A stretch of DNA of 51,161 nucleotides from Clostridiales bacterium (lineage in GTDB: Bacteria; Bacillota; Clostridia; Ch29), in contig JAAYEV010000228.1 in NCBI GenBank assembly GCA_012728565.1, positions 1-51,161 of the forward strand. The letters are read 5' to 3'. Within the stretch, counting starts at the first letter, position 1. Each line of letters starts with the position of its first letter. Of this stretch, positions 28,830 to 38,196 are shown piece by piece. The notes under the pieces are model-generated. The model did not search any database. It was not told the origin of the DNA and saw only the letters and a program-made list of their open reading frames with translations. A program made the position numbers and the translations under genes.

Positions 28830-29909
28830 ATGAAAATCACTTTTCCGCACATGGGCGGCGTGTACATACCCCTTAAAACTCTATTTGAAGAGCTGCAGGT
28901 GGAGGTGGTAATCCCCCCCTTCAACAACGATGAGATGAAGGGCTTGGGCTGCAAGCATTCTCCCGAATACTCCTGCCTGCCCTTTAAGCTTATACTGGGA
29001 AATGTACTGCATTCGCTTGAGCGGGGCGCCGACACCGTAATAATGCTTGGGGGCTCCGGCCCGTGCCGTTTCGGGTATTTCGGGCACCTCTTAAACATGA
29101 TAGCCAGGGACCTGGGTTATCGCTTCACGTTCATCTGCCTTGAACCGTCCACCCTGCACGGGGATATACGGGACTTCATAAAAAAGGTCGGCTGCGGCTA
29201 TCGTACCTTTCTTCGCGCCCTTATGTTGGGATGGAAAAAGCTTGAAGCGGTGGACGGGCTGCAAAAAAAGTATTGGACCTGCCTCCCCTATTCGCGGGAC
29301 AAGGAAAAGTCCCAAACCGTTCTTCGAAATGCCGTGGACCAAATAGCCGCCTGCCGCAGCGTCCCGGAAATAAAAAGCGCTGCCGCCGCAGGCTCAAATG
29401 CCCTGGACAGCTTAAGGCAAGCCACCGACAGCCTTCCCAGGGTTGCTGTAGTAGGAGACATATACACGTTGAACGAGCCCTATTCCAACCAAAACATAGA
29501 ATGGCTGCTTGCCGAACAGGGCATTGAACCCTGCCGCTCCATCTATACAAGCGGCTGGGTCAAAAATTCCCTGCTGCCCTGGAACAAGAAAGCCTATTAC
29601 TGCCGGGCAAAGGCCTTTGCCAAGGGCTACCTGGAGGACTGCATAGGGGGGTTTGCACTGGACACGGTATACCATGCCGTATCCTCTGCCGAAACGGGGT
29701 TTGACGGGATAGTCCATGTATTCCCCGTCACTTGTATGCCGGAAATTGTCAGCCGACAGGTACTTGAAAAAATATCACTGGAAAAAAAAATACCCATCAT
29801 GTCGTTAGCACTTGATGAGCATATGGAAAGAACAGGTGTAGAAACCCGCGTTGAAGCTTTTGCTGAACTTCTGCACGGCAAAAAGCACAATGTCAATCAA
29901 AACCTATGA
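28830..29909 (+). CDS. DUF2229-related CoA protein activase-like, paralog 3
   Basis: YSCLPFK, GGSGPCRFGYFG, VTCMPEIVSRQVL, LDEHMERTGVETRVEAFAEL; close to paralog 2 in layout. Confidence 0.8.
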   Translation: MKITFPHMGGVYIPLKTLFEELQVEVVIPPFNNDEMKGLGCKHSPEYSCLPFKLILGNVLHSLERGADTVIMLGGSGPCRFGYFGHLLNMIARDLGYRFTFICLEPSTLHGDIRDFIKKVGCGYRTFLRALMLGWKKLEAVDGLQKKYWTCLPYSRDKEKSQTVLRNAVDQIAACRSVPEIKSAAAAGSNALDSLRQATDSLPRVAVVGDIYTLNEPYSNQNIEWLLAEQGIEPCRSIYTSGWVKNSLLPWNKKAYYCRAKAFAKGYLEDCIGGFALDTVYHAVSSAETGFDGIVHVFPVTCMPEIVSRQVLEKISLEKKIPIMSLALDEHMERTGVETRVEAFAELLHGKKHNVNQNL

Positions 29910-30182
29910 TTATTCCATGCTTTCTTCTGCAACGGCCTTTTCATACTCTTCTAATATGGCTTTTTGAATCATTTCTCTTGTTTCTGAGTTTATGGGATGG
30001 GCAATGTCCTTGAACTCTCCATCCGGAGTTCTACGACTGGGCATGGCGATGAATGTTCCGTTTTGTCCGTCTATAACTTTTATATCATGTACTACAAATT
30101 GATTGTCGAAGGTCACAGAGACAACAGCCTTCATCTTCCCCTCAGAGTTTACCTTTCTAACCCTTACGTCGGTAATCTGCAT
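29910..30182 (-). CDS. spoVG: septation/regulatory protein SpoVG
   Basis: [39 protein letters not shown]. Confidence 0.98.
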   Translation of the reverse strand: MQITDVRVRKVNSEGKMKAVVSVTFDNQFVVHDIKVIDGQNGTFIAMPSRRTPDGEFKDIAHPINSETREMIQKAILEEYEKAVAEESME

Positions 30183-30279
30183 AATTTCACCACCTTCCGT
30201 CAAACATAAAGCCGGCTTTTTTAATATTCTATACTGACTAAAAATTTCCTGCCGGAATTATTAAATTTTCCAAAAAATA

Positions 30280-31101
30280 TTAAACCGGCAGCCGATCGTT
30301 GGGTCTTAAGCTTACCTTTCCTGCTTTCTCGTCCACCCCTTCAAGATACATAAGGGGTATATAATTGGACACCAGCTTTTCCTCCGGCTTTGAGGTGGTA
30401 ATCATAACTCCTATTCCAACAACCCTGGCATCAAACTCCTTCATCAGGTCAACCATACCCCGGGCGGTACCCCCGGCTTTCATGAAATCGTCTATTATAA
30501 GCACCCCGGCGCCCCTTTCCATTGCCCTTTTTGAAAGGGACATGGTCTGTATCCTTCCGGTGGACCCGGACAGGAAATTGATATTGACCGCCGACCCTTC
30601 GGTAACCCGGTTGTCCCTCCTTGCGATAACAAGGGGCACACCAATGGCCCGCGCCGTCATCAGCGCTATGGGTATACCCTTGGTTTCAACCGTCACAACG
30701 TACTGGATGGGCTCCCCGTCAAAACACCCGGCCAGCACATTCCCCGCCGCCCATGCCACCTGTGGATCGGATATCACATCCGCCATGTAAAGGAACCCCC
30801 CGGTGATTATCCTGCCGGGGTCGGACAGGGTTCGGGCAATGCGGCTCAAAAACTCCATGCTCTCGGCCGCTGTTACGCTGTTTTTGTATTTTACTCCCCC
30901 GGACGCTCCCGGCACCGTCTCTATCCTGCCCAGTCCCAGCTCCTCGAGAACGTTTTTGGCTATGACAATATCTTCGCTTATGGTGGACTTTGCAGCGTTC
31001 AATTTCTCTACAAAGTAGTTTAGGGAAAACAGTTTATTGGGATTATCGGAAAGTATCTTTACCATGGCCGCAATCCGTTCATTTCTCTTAAACCTTTCCA
31101 T
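30280..31101 (-). CDS. purR: purine operon repressor
   Basis: N-terminal wHTH plus PRT domain VLIIDDFMKAGGTARGM. Confidence 0.97.
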   Translation of the reverse strand: MERFKRNERIAAMVKILSDNPNKLFSLNYFVEKLNAAKSTISEDIVIAKNVLEELGLGRIETVPGASGGVKYKNSVTAAESMEFLSRIARTLSDPGRIITGGFLYMADVISDPQVAWAAGNVLAGCFDGEPIQYVVTVETKGIPIALMTARAIGVPLVIARRDNRVTEGSAVNINFLSGSTGRIQTMSLSKRAMERGAGVLIIDDFMKAGGTARGMVDLMKEFDARVVGIGVMITTSKPEEKLVSNYIPLMYLEGVDEKAGKVSLRPNDRLPV

Positions 31102-31450
31102 AATCTATTCCTCCACACGAATATTCTGAGGTCCTGGTATAATTTTATTCGTTTTTTTATGCATATTCAACCTAATAATGGTATTTCATATAAATATATT
31201 GTGATATAATCTATAAAAATGAAAAAATCAGCCGTATAAGGCAATAATACTAATAATAATATGATATTGAGAATAAACGCCGTTTATACAGTAAAATATG
31301 CGGTCAAATAAAGCCGGTCAAAAGGCATCGGGTATACGGCTGCTTGTACCGGAGGGGGAAGCGCGAGGGAACCGGCATGCCGTACATGAACCGGGCACCG
31401 GATTTTGGCGCATGGAAGATGATACTTGATTGGTAAAGGAGAGGCTCATT

Positions 31451-32839
31451 ATGATACCGGATTTCAGCGCAGGCAAAAAACTGTACATACACTTTATAGG
31501 GATCGGCGGAATAAGCATGAGCGGCATCGCCCACATACTTCTTGAGAGGGGACACAGGGTTTCCGGCTCGGACAGAAGCACTTCGCCCATCACCGAGAAA
31601 TTGAAGGCCAAGGGGGCCGAAGTTTACGTAGGACACAGCCGGGAATACATTAAGGACCCCGACCTGGTGGTATACACATCAGCGGTGGACCAGAGCAACC
31701 CGGAGCTTGAAGCCGCCCGGGAAAAGGGGATAGAAACCATAGACAGGGCAAGCATGCTGGGCTTTCTTATGAAGGAATACCGGTACCCGGTGGCGATCGC
31801 CGGGGCCCACGGTAAAACAACTACCACCTCCATGGTCTCCCTCATATTCGAAAACGCAGGCCTTGACCCCACGCTGCTCATAGGCGGGGAGCTGGACCAA
31901 ATAGGGGGCAATGTGAAGGTGGGCAAGGGCCCCTACCTGGTTACCGAGGCATGCGAGTACAGGGAAAACTTCCTGAAATTCCGCCCCTATGCGGCAGTGG
32001 TTCTCAATATCGACCGGGACCACCTGGACTTTTTCAAGGACTTCGAACACATAAAGTCTGCCTTTGAAAGGTTTGTAAAGCTTATTCCCGACCACGGCTG
32101 GGTTGTTGCCTATAACGGCGACCCGGCCCTTATGGATATTGTCTCGCGCCTTTCCTGCAGAGTAATTACCTACGGCACCGAGGAAGGGGCGCAAGTCACC
32201 GCAAAGAACATATCCTTCGACGCCGACGGGTGCGCAGGCTTTGACCTGTATATTGAAGGAAGATATATGGACAGAATCCGGCTCGCCATCCCGGGACGGC
32301 ACAACGTGCTCAACGCCCTGGCAGCCATTTCAACGGGACGGATTTTTGAAATAAACATGGATACAATAAAGAAAACGCTGGCGGGCTTTACCGGTACGCA
32401 CCGGCGCTTCGAGATAAAGGGACGCAAAAAGGGTTTTACGGTAGTGGACGACTATGCCCATCACCCCGCCGAGATTAAGGCTACCCTGGAGGCGGCGGCT
32501 AATTTCCCCCACAAAAGGACCTGGTGCGTGTTTCAGCCTCATACCTATACCCGGACCAAACTGCTGCTGGACGAGTTCGCCCAATGCTTTGACGGGGCGG
32601 ACAGAGTGATAATAACCGACATATACGCCGCCCGTGAGCGGGATACCGGCGAGATTCACTCGTCCCACCTGGTTAAGGCAATATCCGAAAGGGGTGGCAG
32701 TGCGGTTTATATTCCCGGGTTCCGGGAGGTGGTCCGCTACCTTTCGGAAAACCTGCAGCAAGGGGACTTGGTGCTGACCGTGGGGGCCGGGGATGTGTAC
32801 AAGGTTGGCGAAATGCTGCTTGAGGCGGATAATTCTTAA
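31451..32839 (+). CDS. murC: UDP-N-acetylmuramate-L-alanine ligase
   Basis: HFIGIGGISMSGIA, AGAHGKTTTTSM; start refined to MIPDF after RBS ggagagg. Confidence 0.97.
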   Translation: MIPDFSAGKKLYIHFIGIGGISMSGIAHILLERGHRVSGSDRSTSPITEKLKAKGAEVYVGHSREYIKDPDLVVYTSAVDQSNPELEAAREKGIETIDRASMLGFLMKEYRYPVAIAGAHGKTTTTSMVSLIFENAGLDPTLLIGGELDQIGGNVKVGKGPYLVTEACEYRENFLKFRPYAAVVLNIDRDHLDFFKDFEHIKSAFERFVKLIPDHGWVVAYNGDPALMDIVSRLSCRVITYGTEEGAQVTAKNISFDADGCAGFDLYIEGRYMDRIRLAIPGRHNVLNALAAISTGRIFEINMDTIKKTLAGFTGTHRRFEIKGRKKGFTVVDDYAHHPAEIKATLEAAANFPHKRTWCVFQPHTYTRTKLLLDEFAQCFDGADRVIITDIYAARERDTGEIHSSHLVKAISERGGSAVYIPGFREVVRYLSENLQQGDLVLTVGAGDVYKVGEMLLEADNS

Positions 32840-32917
32840 GGCTTTGGCAAACCCTAACCCATAGGCTACATCCCCTGCGGGATTTGTGCCAATACTTTCA
32901 AAAGGAGTGTATAAACC

Positions 32918-33064
32918 GTGGCAAAGGGTAAGAACAAGAACAAGGGCCCGGTGGCATTTACTTCGGATGAAGGGGATAATATAAACATTAAGCTCCCGAA
33001 CACCGATTCCATTTCCACCAAGCGGCCGTCGGATAAAAAGGGCCGTGGTAAAAAATCCCGCTAA
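32918..33064 (+). CDS. 48-aa basic small protein (not in ORF track)
   Basis: GTG start after RBS aaaggagtg: MAKGKNKNKGPVAFTSDEGDNINIKLPNTDSISTKRPSDKKGRGKKSR. Confidence 0.65.
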   Translation: MAKGKNKNKGPVAFTSDEGDNINIKLPNTDSISTKRPSDKKGRGKKSR

Positions 33065-33072
33065 AAAGCCCG

Positions 33073-33101
33073 TTGACTTATCGTTTAATGTGTGATAGTA
33101 T
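33073..33101 (+). promoter_or_regulatory. sigma-A type promoter of the T-box transcript
   Basis: TTGACT-17 bp-TAGTAT. Confidence 0.6.
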
Positions 33102-33114
33102 TAGTTTCAATTTA

Positions 33115-33376
33115 TGACGGCTTAACGCAATGAAGGGGAACAGTAGAAGGATAATGCCCTGCAGAGAGGCGGGCCCAAGGCTGAAAGGTCCGCCGGGAAT
33201 AGGCCTTCGAAACCCGCCCCTGAGCCGGCGGTGAGGAACCGTCCCGGGCTGCCGCCCGTTACCAAGGCTTATCAATGATGGTTGATAATGAGCCGGGCCG
33301 GGTAATTACGGCCAAACGAGGTGGTACCGCGGAAGTAACCCTTTCGTCCTCCGATGGAGGATGAAAGGGTTTTTTT
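33115..33376 (+). ncRNA. T-box riboswitch, proline specifier (CCC at 33213-33215), with terminator
   Basis: AGTAGAAGG, GAAACCCGCCCCTGAG specifier loop pattern, T-box core AACGAGGTGGTACCGCGG (33315-33332), terminator AACCCTTTCGTCCTCC...GGAGGATGAAAGGGTTTTTTT. Confidence 0.93.
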
Positions 33377-33438
33377 ATAAGACCCGCAAGGCTATTACAA
33401 CCGAAATCCATAACTTTTTTAAACGGGGGGAAAGACAA

Positions 33439-34269
33439 ATGAAAAACAACAGCATAGGGTTTATAGGAGCCGGGTCAATAGCCCGCACCATGATTGCCGG
33501 TCTTGTTTCAAAGGGGGTAACAGACCGGAAAAGAATCTGGGTGACAAACAGGCAAAACCGGGAAAGCCTGCAAAAGCTGCGGGAAGAGTTTGGAGTGAAC
33601 TTTACTTACAGCAAGAAGGAGCTTTTGGAAAATGCCGGAATAATAATCATCGCGGTGAAACCCTCGGATATAACGACGGTGCTGGAAGAAATCAAGCCGG
33701 TTGTGGATGAAAGCCAGCTTCTCATATCGGTTGCTGCCGGGGTGACCACCCAATCCATAGAGGCTTGTATAGGCAGTAGGCCGGCGGTGGTCCGGTGTAT
33801 GCCCAACACCTCGTGCGCGGTGGGGGAATCGGCAACGGCAATAGCAGCGGGAATGTATGCAGGGGAGAAGCACCTTTCCGCAGCGCGCAAATTGTTTGGA
33901 GCACTGGGAGAAGCGGTGGTAGTTGACGAATCCAGCATGGACCTTGTCACCGGGCTTTCAGGCAGCGGTCCCGCATACTTTTACTACCTGGTTGAGCTTA
34001 TGGAAAAAACGGCGGTTGCTGCAGGCCTTTCAAGGGAGGTTGCCAGGAAGCTGCTGTTCCAGACCATTTACGGTGCGGCAAAGATGCTGAGGGATACCAA
34101 CGAAGACCCTTCCCTACTGAGGCAAAGGGTAACTTCCCCCGGTGGAACCACCTTTGCTGCGCTGGAAGTGCTTAAAAACATGGGCCTGGAGGATGCCGTA
34201 AATAAAGCCGTATTAAAGGCCGCTGTCCGCTCAAGGGAGTTGGGGGTTCAAAGCATAAGGCAGGGCTGA
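33439..34269 (+). CDS. proC: pyrroline-5-carboxylate reductase
   Basis: IGFIGAGSIARTMIAGL; GLSGSGPAYFYYLVELME; true start MKNNSIG, not 33361. Confidence 0.96.
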   Translation: MKNNSIGFIGAGSIARTMIAGLVSKGVTDRKRIWVTNRQNRESLQKLREEFGVNFTYSKKELLENAGIIIIAVKPSDITTVLEEIKPVVDESQLLISVAAGVTTQSIEACIGSRPAVVRCMPNTSCAVGESATAIAAGMYAGEKHLSAARKLFGALGEAVVVDESSMDLVTGLSGSGPAYFYYLVELMEKTAVAAGLSREVARKLLFQTIYGAAKMLRDTNEDPSLLRQRVTSPGGTTFAALEVLKNMGLEDAVNKAVLKAAVRSRELGVQSIRQG

Positions 34270-34316
34270 CCCGCCGCCCTTTCGCGGCATTTTGCCTGTA
34301 CCTGCCCGTTGTTTAT

Positions 34317-35393
34317 TTACAGGACTTTCGCGCCCAGTATGGCAACATCATCGGGGAGCCTTCCCCCGGAGAATTTTTTAACCGATTCAATAACGTTCTC
34401 GACACTATCACCCTGTTCCAGTGCCCTTATTATGCCGTCCACGCCGAAGAATGCACCGGTACCGTTCCTGGCCTCGGTAATCCCGTCGGTATACAGGTAC
34501 AGGCTGTCGCCCTTTTCAAGGCGCAGCTTGTATTCCCGGTACCCGCAGCCCCGGGCAAGGCTGCATATGGGAAGACCCACACCCTCCACCACTGCGGCGC
34601 TGCCCCTTTTTAGCACTACCGGTGGGTTATGACCCGCATTGGAATAGGTGAAGACTGAATCTTCCGGATTGTAAATCCCGTATAGAATAGTAATGAAGAC
34701 CTCGTCGTCAAGTCCCAGGCCGAGGAATTTTTCCAGCAGACCCTCAAGCACCAGCGGCGGTGAACAGCCCTCCTCCGCAAGGGTTCTAACCGTCTGCCGC
34801 ACAAACATAGTCATCATGGAGGACATTACGCCGTGCCCCGCGATATCGAATATATAAACGGCGGTGTTTCGCCCCTCCACGGGAAAAACGTCAAACAGGT
34901 CTCCGCCCAGCATTTCGCAGGGAATGTACAGGTAATCCACCAAAAAACTGCCGTTCACCTCGCCTTTTTGGGGCAGCATCCTGTGCTGCAGTGTTTTGGC
35001 AAAGCAAAGGTCGTCGTTAAACTTCCTGTTCTGCTCCCTTATGCTTCTCTCCATGGCCTTTTCATTGGTTATATCACGGAAAACTTCCACCGCGCTGCAT
35101 ATCCTGCCCTGTTCATCCCTTACGGGAGAGCTGGCAACCGAGTACACCCTGCCGTTTACCGTCTCCTCCTTCTTATGAATCCTTCCGGTTCTGAGGGTTT
35201 CGTCGGTGATACAGTCGGGGCACGGGCTGTTGAGACCGAGGGCTTGGTAGCATTTCATGCCGGTAAAGTCACCCACCTGGTCCTTCATTGCCTTGTTCAT
35301 GAAAACAATGCGATGGTCGGGGTCTATCACCCTGACCCAGTCTATCATGCCGTTTATTATATCCAGTGAATATTTCCCCAATTTTTTATCCAT
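34317..35393 (-). CDS. PAS domain plus SpoIIE/RsbU-type PP2C phosphatase
   Basis: PAS-like N-terminus, GGDLFDVFPVEGRNTAVYIFDIAGHGV. Confidence 0.92.
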   Translation of the reverse strand: MDKKLGKYSLDIINGMIDWVRVIDPDHRIVFMNKAMKDQVGDFTGMKCYQALGLNSPCPDCITDETLRTGRIHKKEETVNGRVYSVASSPVRDEQGRICSAVEVFRDITNEKAMERSIREQNRKFNDDLCFAKTLQHRMLPQKGEVNGSFLVDYLYIPCEMLGGDLFDVFPVEGRNTAVYIFDIAGHGVMSSMMTMFVRQTVRTLAEEGCSPPLVLEGLLEKFLGLGLDDEVFITILYGIYNPEDSVFTYSNAGHNPPVVLKRGSAAVVEGVGLPICSLARGCGYREYKLRLEKGDSLYLYTDGITEARNGTGAFFGVDGIIRALEQGDSVENVIESVKKFSGGRLPDDVAILGAKVL

Positions 35394-35485
35394 TGAATTC
35401 TCCCCGCCAAGCTTTGGTTTACTATTTCATTCGCTATAAACCCCCTCTTTCCTCCAGCCCTTTGACGAAATTTTAACCATAATGC

Positions 35486-35511
35486 AAAATAAGAGCGGTC
35501 TCGCCGCTCTT
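35486..35511 (-). terminator. terminator of the TPP-regulated operon
   Basis: AAGAGCGG-cgaga-CCGCTCTT then ATTTT on minus strand. Confidence 0.65.
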
Positions 35512-35517
35512 ATTTTA

Positions 35518-35796
35518 TCAGGAAATACTGCAGCCGCAGGTATTGGACAGCGTCACCACCATGGTGTACCTGACTCCCTTTTCCTCCATCCTCCGCTGTA
35601 TTTCCTCCAGGACCCCCATCACCGCTTCCCTTTCCCCCTTTATTATGGTGGACATTTCATTTACGCTGCTTGATACGCCGCCGCTTTTCCCAATAATGTC
35701 CACCACTTCCTTCACGGTGGCTATACAGTCCTCGGTATACAGCGGATAAAAGCTTACCTGGCAGGACACTATAGGGGTTTTTCCCATACCGCACAT
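35518..35796 (-). CDS. YkoF-like thiamine/HMP-binding domain protein
   Basis: MCGMGKTPIVSCQVSFYPLYTEDCIATVKEVVDIIG..., overlaps end of methyltransferase; in TPP operon. Confidence 0.7.
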   Translation of the reverse strand: MCGMGKTPIVSCQVSFYPLYTEDCIATVKEVVDIIGKSGGVSSSVNEMSTIIKGEREAVMGVLEEIQRRMEEKGVRYTMVVTLSNTCGCSIS

Positions 35797-36446
35797 ATAA
35801 ATCCTCCCCTTTCGGTCTTTGACAGCCTTTTTTCCTGCTCCCAGGAGATTTCCTCGGAACTTGCCGTTGGCGGTATAAACAAGCACTCGCCGTAGCCTTT
35901 AAGGTTTTCCCTGTCCAAGCTTTTAAGCTGTTCCATGGTAATAAATGATGCGTACTTGAATACGCTGTTTTCCTGGAAGTCCTTGCTGAGGTAGAGTTCC
36001 CCCCACTTGCTTTCAGGGTTTATGGTGCCGATAAGAAGTCTTCCCCCCGGTTTTAACACCCTGAACATTTCATTGTAAGCCCTCTGGGGCTCCTTTATGA
36101 ACTCGAAGGCGGCCATGGAAAACACCCCGTCAAAGTGATTGTCCGGGAAATCAAGGCTGTACACGTCCATCCGTTTGAATTCAATCCCCGGCTTTATTCC
36201 TTCCGCCTTCTTCCTTGCCACCGCCAGCATTTCCTCCGAAATGTCAATGCCCGTCACCTCGCACCCGTAACCTGCAAGCTTTAGGCTGAAATTGCCGGTA
36301 CCGCAGCCCACGTCCAGCACCCTCCAATGCTTCTTGGGCGGGAAAAGACTAAAGGCGAGACGGGTTTCGGTCTCATCGGCAAACTTCCCAATGCCACCCT
36401 TGTACCATTCGTCGTAATCCTTCGCTATCACATCGAAAACAGCCAT
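35769..36446 (-). CDS. class I SAM-dependent methyltransferase
   Basis: VLDVGCGTGNFSLKLA, FDGVFSMAAFEFI. Confidence 0.93.
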   Translation of the reverse strand: MAVFDVIAKDYDEWYKGGIGKFADETETRLAFSLFPPKKHWRVLDVGCGTGNFSLKLAGYGCEVTGIDISEEMLAVARKKAEGIKPGIEFKRMDVYSLDFPDNHFDGVFSMAAFEFIKEPQRAYNEMFRVLKPGGRLLIGTINPESKWGELYLSKDFQENSVFKYASFITMEQLKSLDRENLKGYGECLFIPPTASSEEISWEQEKRLSKTERGGFICAVWEKPL

Positions 36447-36458
36447 GAACCGCGCCTC

Positions 36459-37193
36459 CTACAATAATTCTAATATGCTTTCCTTAAGCCGGTTGAACCT
36501 GTCCGAGGTAAAGGTTTTGCTCCCCCGGGGCCGGTCTATGTCCACCGTGAACACCCGCCTTACCGACGCCGGGCGCTCGGTGAAAAGGTATATCCTGTCG
36601 GAGAGGAATATCGCCTCGTCTATGTCGTGGGTAATAAACAGTATGGTGCTGCCAAGCTTCTCCAGGACCTGGAGCAGCCATTCCTGCATTTTTCTCCTGG
36701 TTATGGCGTCCAAGCCGCCGAAGGGCTCGTCCAGCAGCATTATATCGCTTTTGAACATGTAAGTCCTAAGAAGCGCTGCCCTCTGCCTCATACCCCCCGA
36801 GAGCTGGGAGGGATACCTGTCCTGGAAGCCCTCGAGGCCGAACACCGGGAAATATTTGTCGGCCTGCGCCCTTGCCTTTTCTATGCCCTCTCCCCTTATT
36901 ACAAGGGGTATAATGACGTTGTCCATTATGGTCCTCCAGGGAAACAGGAGGTCCTTCTGGTGCATATAGCTCACCCGCCCCGGTTTGCCGGTATGGTCTT
37001 CGCCGTCTATCAAGACCTTACCCGCATCGGGTTTAATAAGCCCGGAGATTATGTTAAACAAAGTGCTTTTGCCGCAGCCGCTAGGACCCAGTATGGACAC
37101 CAGTTCCCTTTCATCGGCATAAAGCGATATATCCTCCAGCACCCTTAGGTCCTCGTATTTGCTGGATATGCCGGTAACCTCGATCTTTTTCAT
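36459..37193 (-). CDS. ABC transporter ATP-binding protein (ThiZ-like)
   Basis: GPSGCGKSTLF, QLSGGMRQRAAL, LLDEPFGGLDA. Confidence 0.93.
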   Translation of the reverse strand: MKKIEVTGISSKYEDLRVLEDISLYADERELVSILGPSGCGKSTLFNIISGLIKPDAGKVLIDGEDHTGKPGRVSYMHQKDLLFPWRTIMDNVIIPLVIRGEGIEKARAQADKYFPVFGLEGFQDRYPSQLSGGMRQRAALLRTYMFKSDIMLLDEPFGGLDAITRRKMQEWLLQVLEKLGSTILFITHDIDEAIFLSDRIYLFTERPASVRRVFTVDIDRPRGSKTFTSDRFNRLKESILELL

Positions 37194-37195
37194 GG

Positions 37196-38176
37196 CTACT
37201 CTCCCGACAGGAACTCATTGGTAAAGGCCTTATCAACGTCCAACATGCTCTCTATCAGGTCCCTTTCATACATCCATGTTGCATAGCTTTCCCAAATTTC
37301 CCTTTTCATAAGTCCCCAGGCCGGAGCATCGGACTGGTACTCTTTGCTTAGGAATTTTTGGCTCTCTATCACCAGCTCCCTGTCCAGCTCGGGGGAGACT
37401 TTAAGCAAGAACTCCGCCGCCTCTTCCGGCTTTTCTATGCAGTACTCGTATCCCTTTGTCACCGCCCTCAAAAACCCTTTAACCAGGTCGGGGTTTTGGC
37501 CTATGGTTTCCTCGGAAGCTATAATAACCGGCGTATAAAAGTCCAGGGCTTCGTCCTCTTCCCGAAGGTTTATAAAATTCAGGTCAATACCCCTAAGCTC
37601 TGCGGCCACCCCGTCCCAGCCGTAGTAAATCCAAGTAAAGTCCACGTCCTTGGTTACGCTGGTGAAAAAGTCCGCGGAACCTATGGACACCATCTCCAGC
37701 TTGTCAAAGTCGGCGCCGTACTTGTCCATCATGGCCCTTAGTACCGCCTCCTCCATCGGCGAGCCCCATCCGCCGTACTTTTTGCCCTCAAAATCGGCGG
37801 GAGTTTTTATTCCCTTTTCCACCGGGGATGCAAACCCCGAGGTGTTGTGCTGTATAATGGCAGCTATGGCAACCACCGGTATCCCTTCCACCCGGGCATG
37901 GGTTACCTCTTCCTGGTAGCTTATCCCGAACTCCGCATGTCCTGCGGCCACCAACTGGGCGGTACCCCCTTCGTTCACCTGGAGTATCTCCACCTCCAGC
38001 CCTTCCTCTTCAAAATATCCCAGCTCCTGCGCTGCGTACAGCCCGGTGTGGTTTGTATTTGGCACCCAGTCCAGCAGCACCGTCACCTTACCGCCTTCGC
38101 CTGCGGAATCGCTTTTGCATGAAACCACCGATAACGCCAGTGCGAGTATAATCATTAACACTAAAGCCTTTTTCAT
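37196..38176 (-). CDS. ABC transporter substrate-binding lipoprotein, NMT1/ThiY-like
   Basis: Lipobox SVVSCKS; VLLDWVPNTNHTGLYAAQELGYF typical of pyrimidine-precursor binders. Confidence 0.92.
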   Translation of the reverse strand: MKKALVLMIILALALSVVSCKSDSAGEGGKVTVLLDWVPNTNHTGLYAAQELGYFEEEGLEVEILQVNEGGTAQLVAAGHAEFGISYQEEVTHARVEGIPVVAIAAIIQHNTSGFASPVEKGIKTPADFEGKKYGGWGSPMEEAVLRAMMDKYGADFDKLEMVSIGSADFFTSVTKDVDFTWIYYGWDGVAAELRGIDLNFINLREEDEALDFYTPVIIASEETIGQNPDLVKGFLRAVTKGYEYCIEKPEEAAEFLLKVSPELDRELVIESQKFLSKEYQSDAPAWGLMKREIWESYATWMYERDLIESMLDVDKAFTNEFLSGE

Positions 38177-38196
38177 AACGCATTCCTCCAAGTTTT

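Noticed and set aside
26824-29896. Long minus-strand ORFs opposite the activase cluster (e.g. 27419-28417, 332 aa)
   Set aside because: The plus-strand proteins have clear family motifs; the antisense ORFs look like shadow ORFs in GC-rich codon-biased DNA.
33361-33438. N-terminal extension of ProC (MKGFFYKTRKAITTEIHNFFKRGERQ)
   Set aside because: It is translated from the T-box terminator and leader; the real start has its own RBS at 33439.
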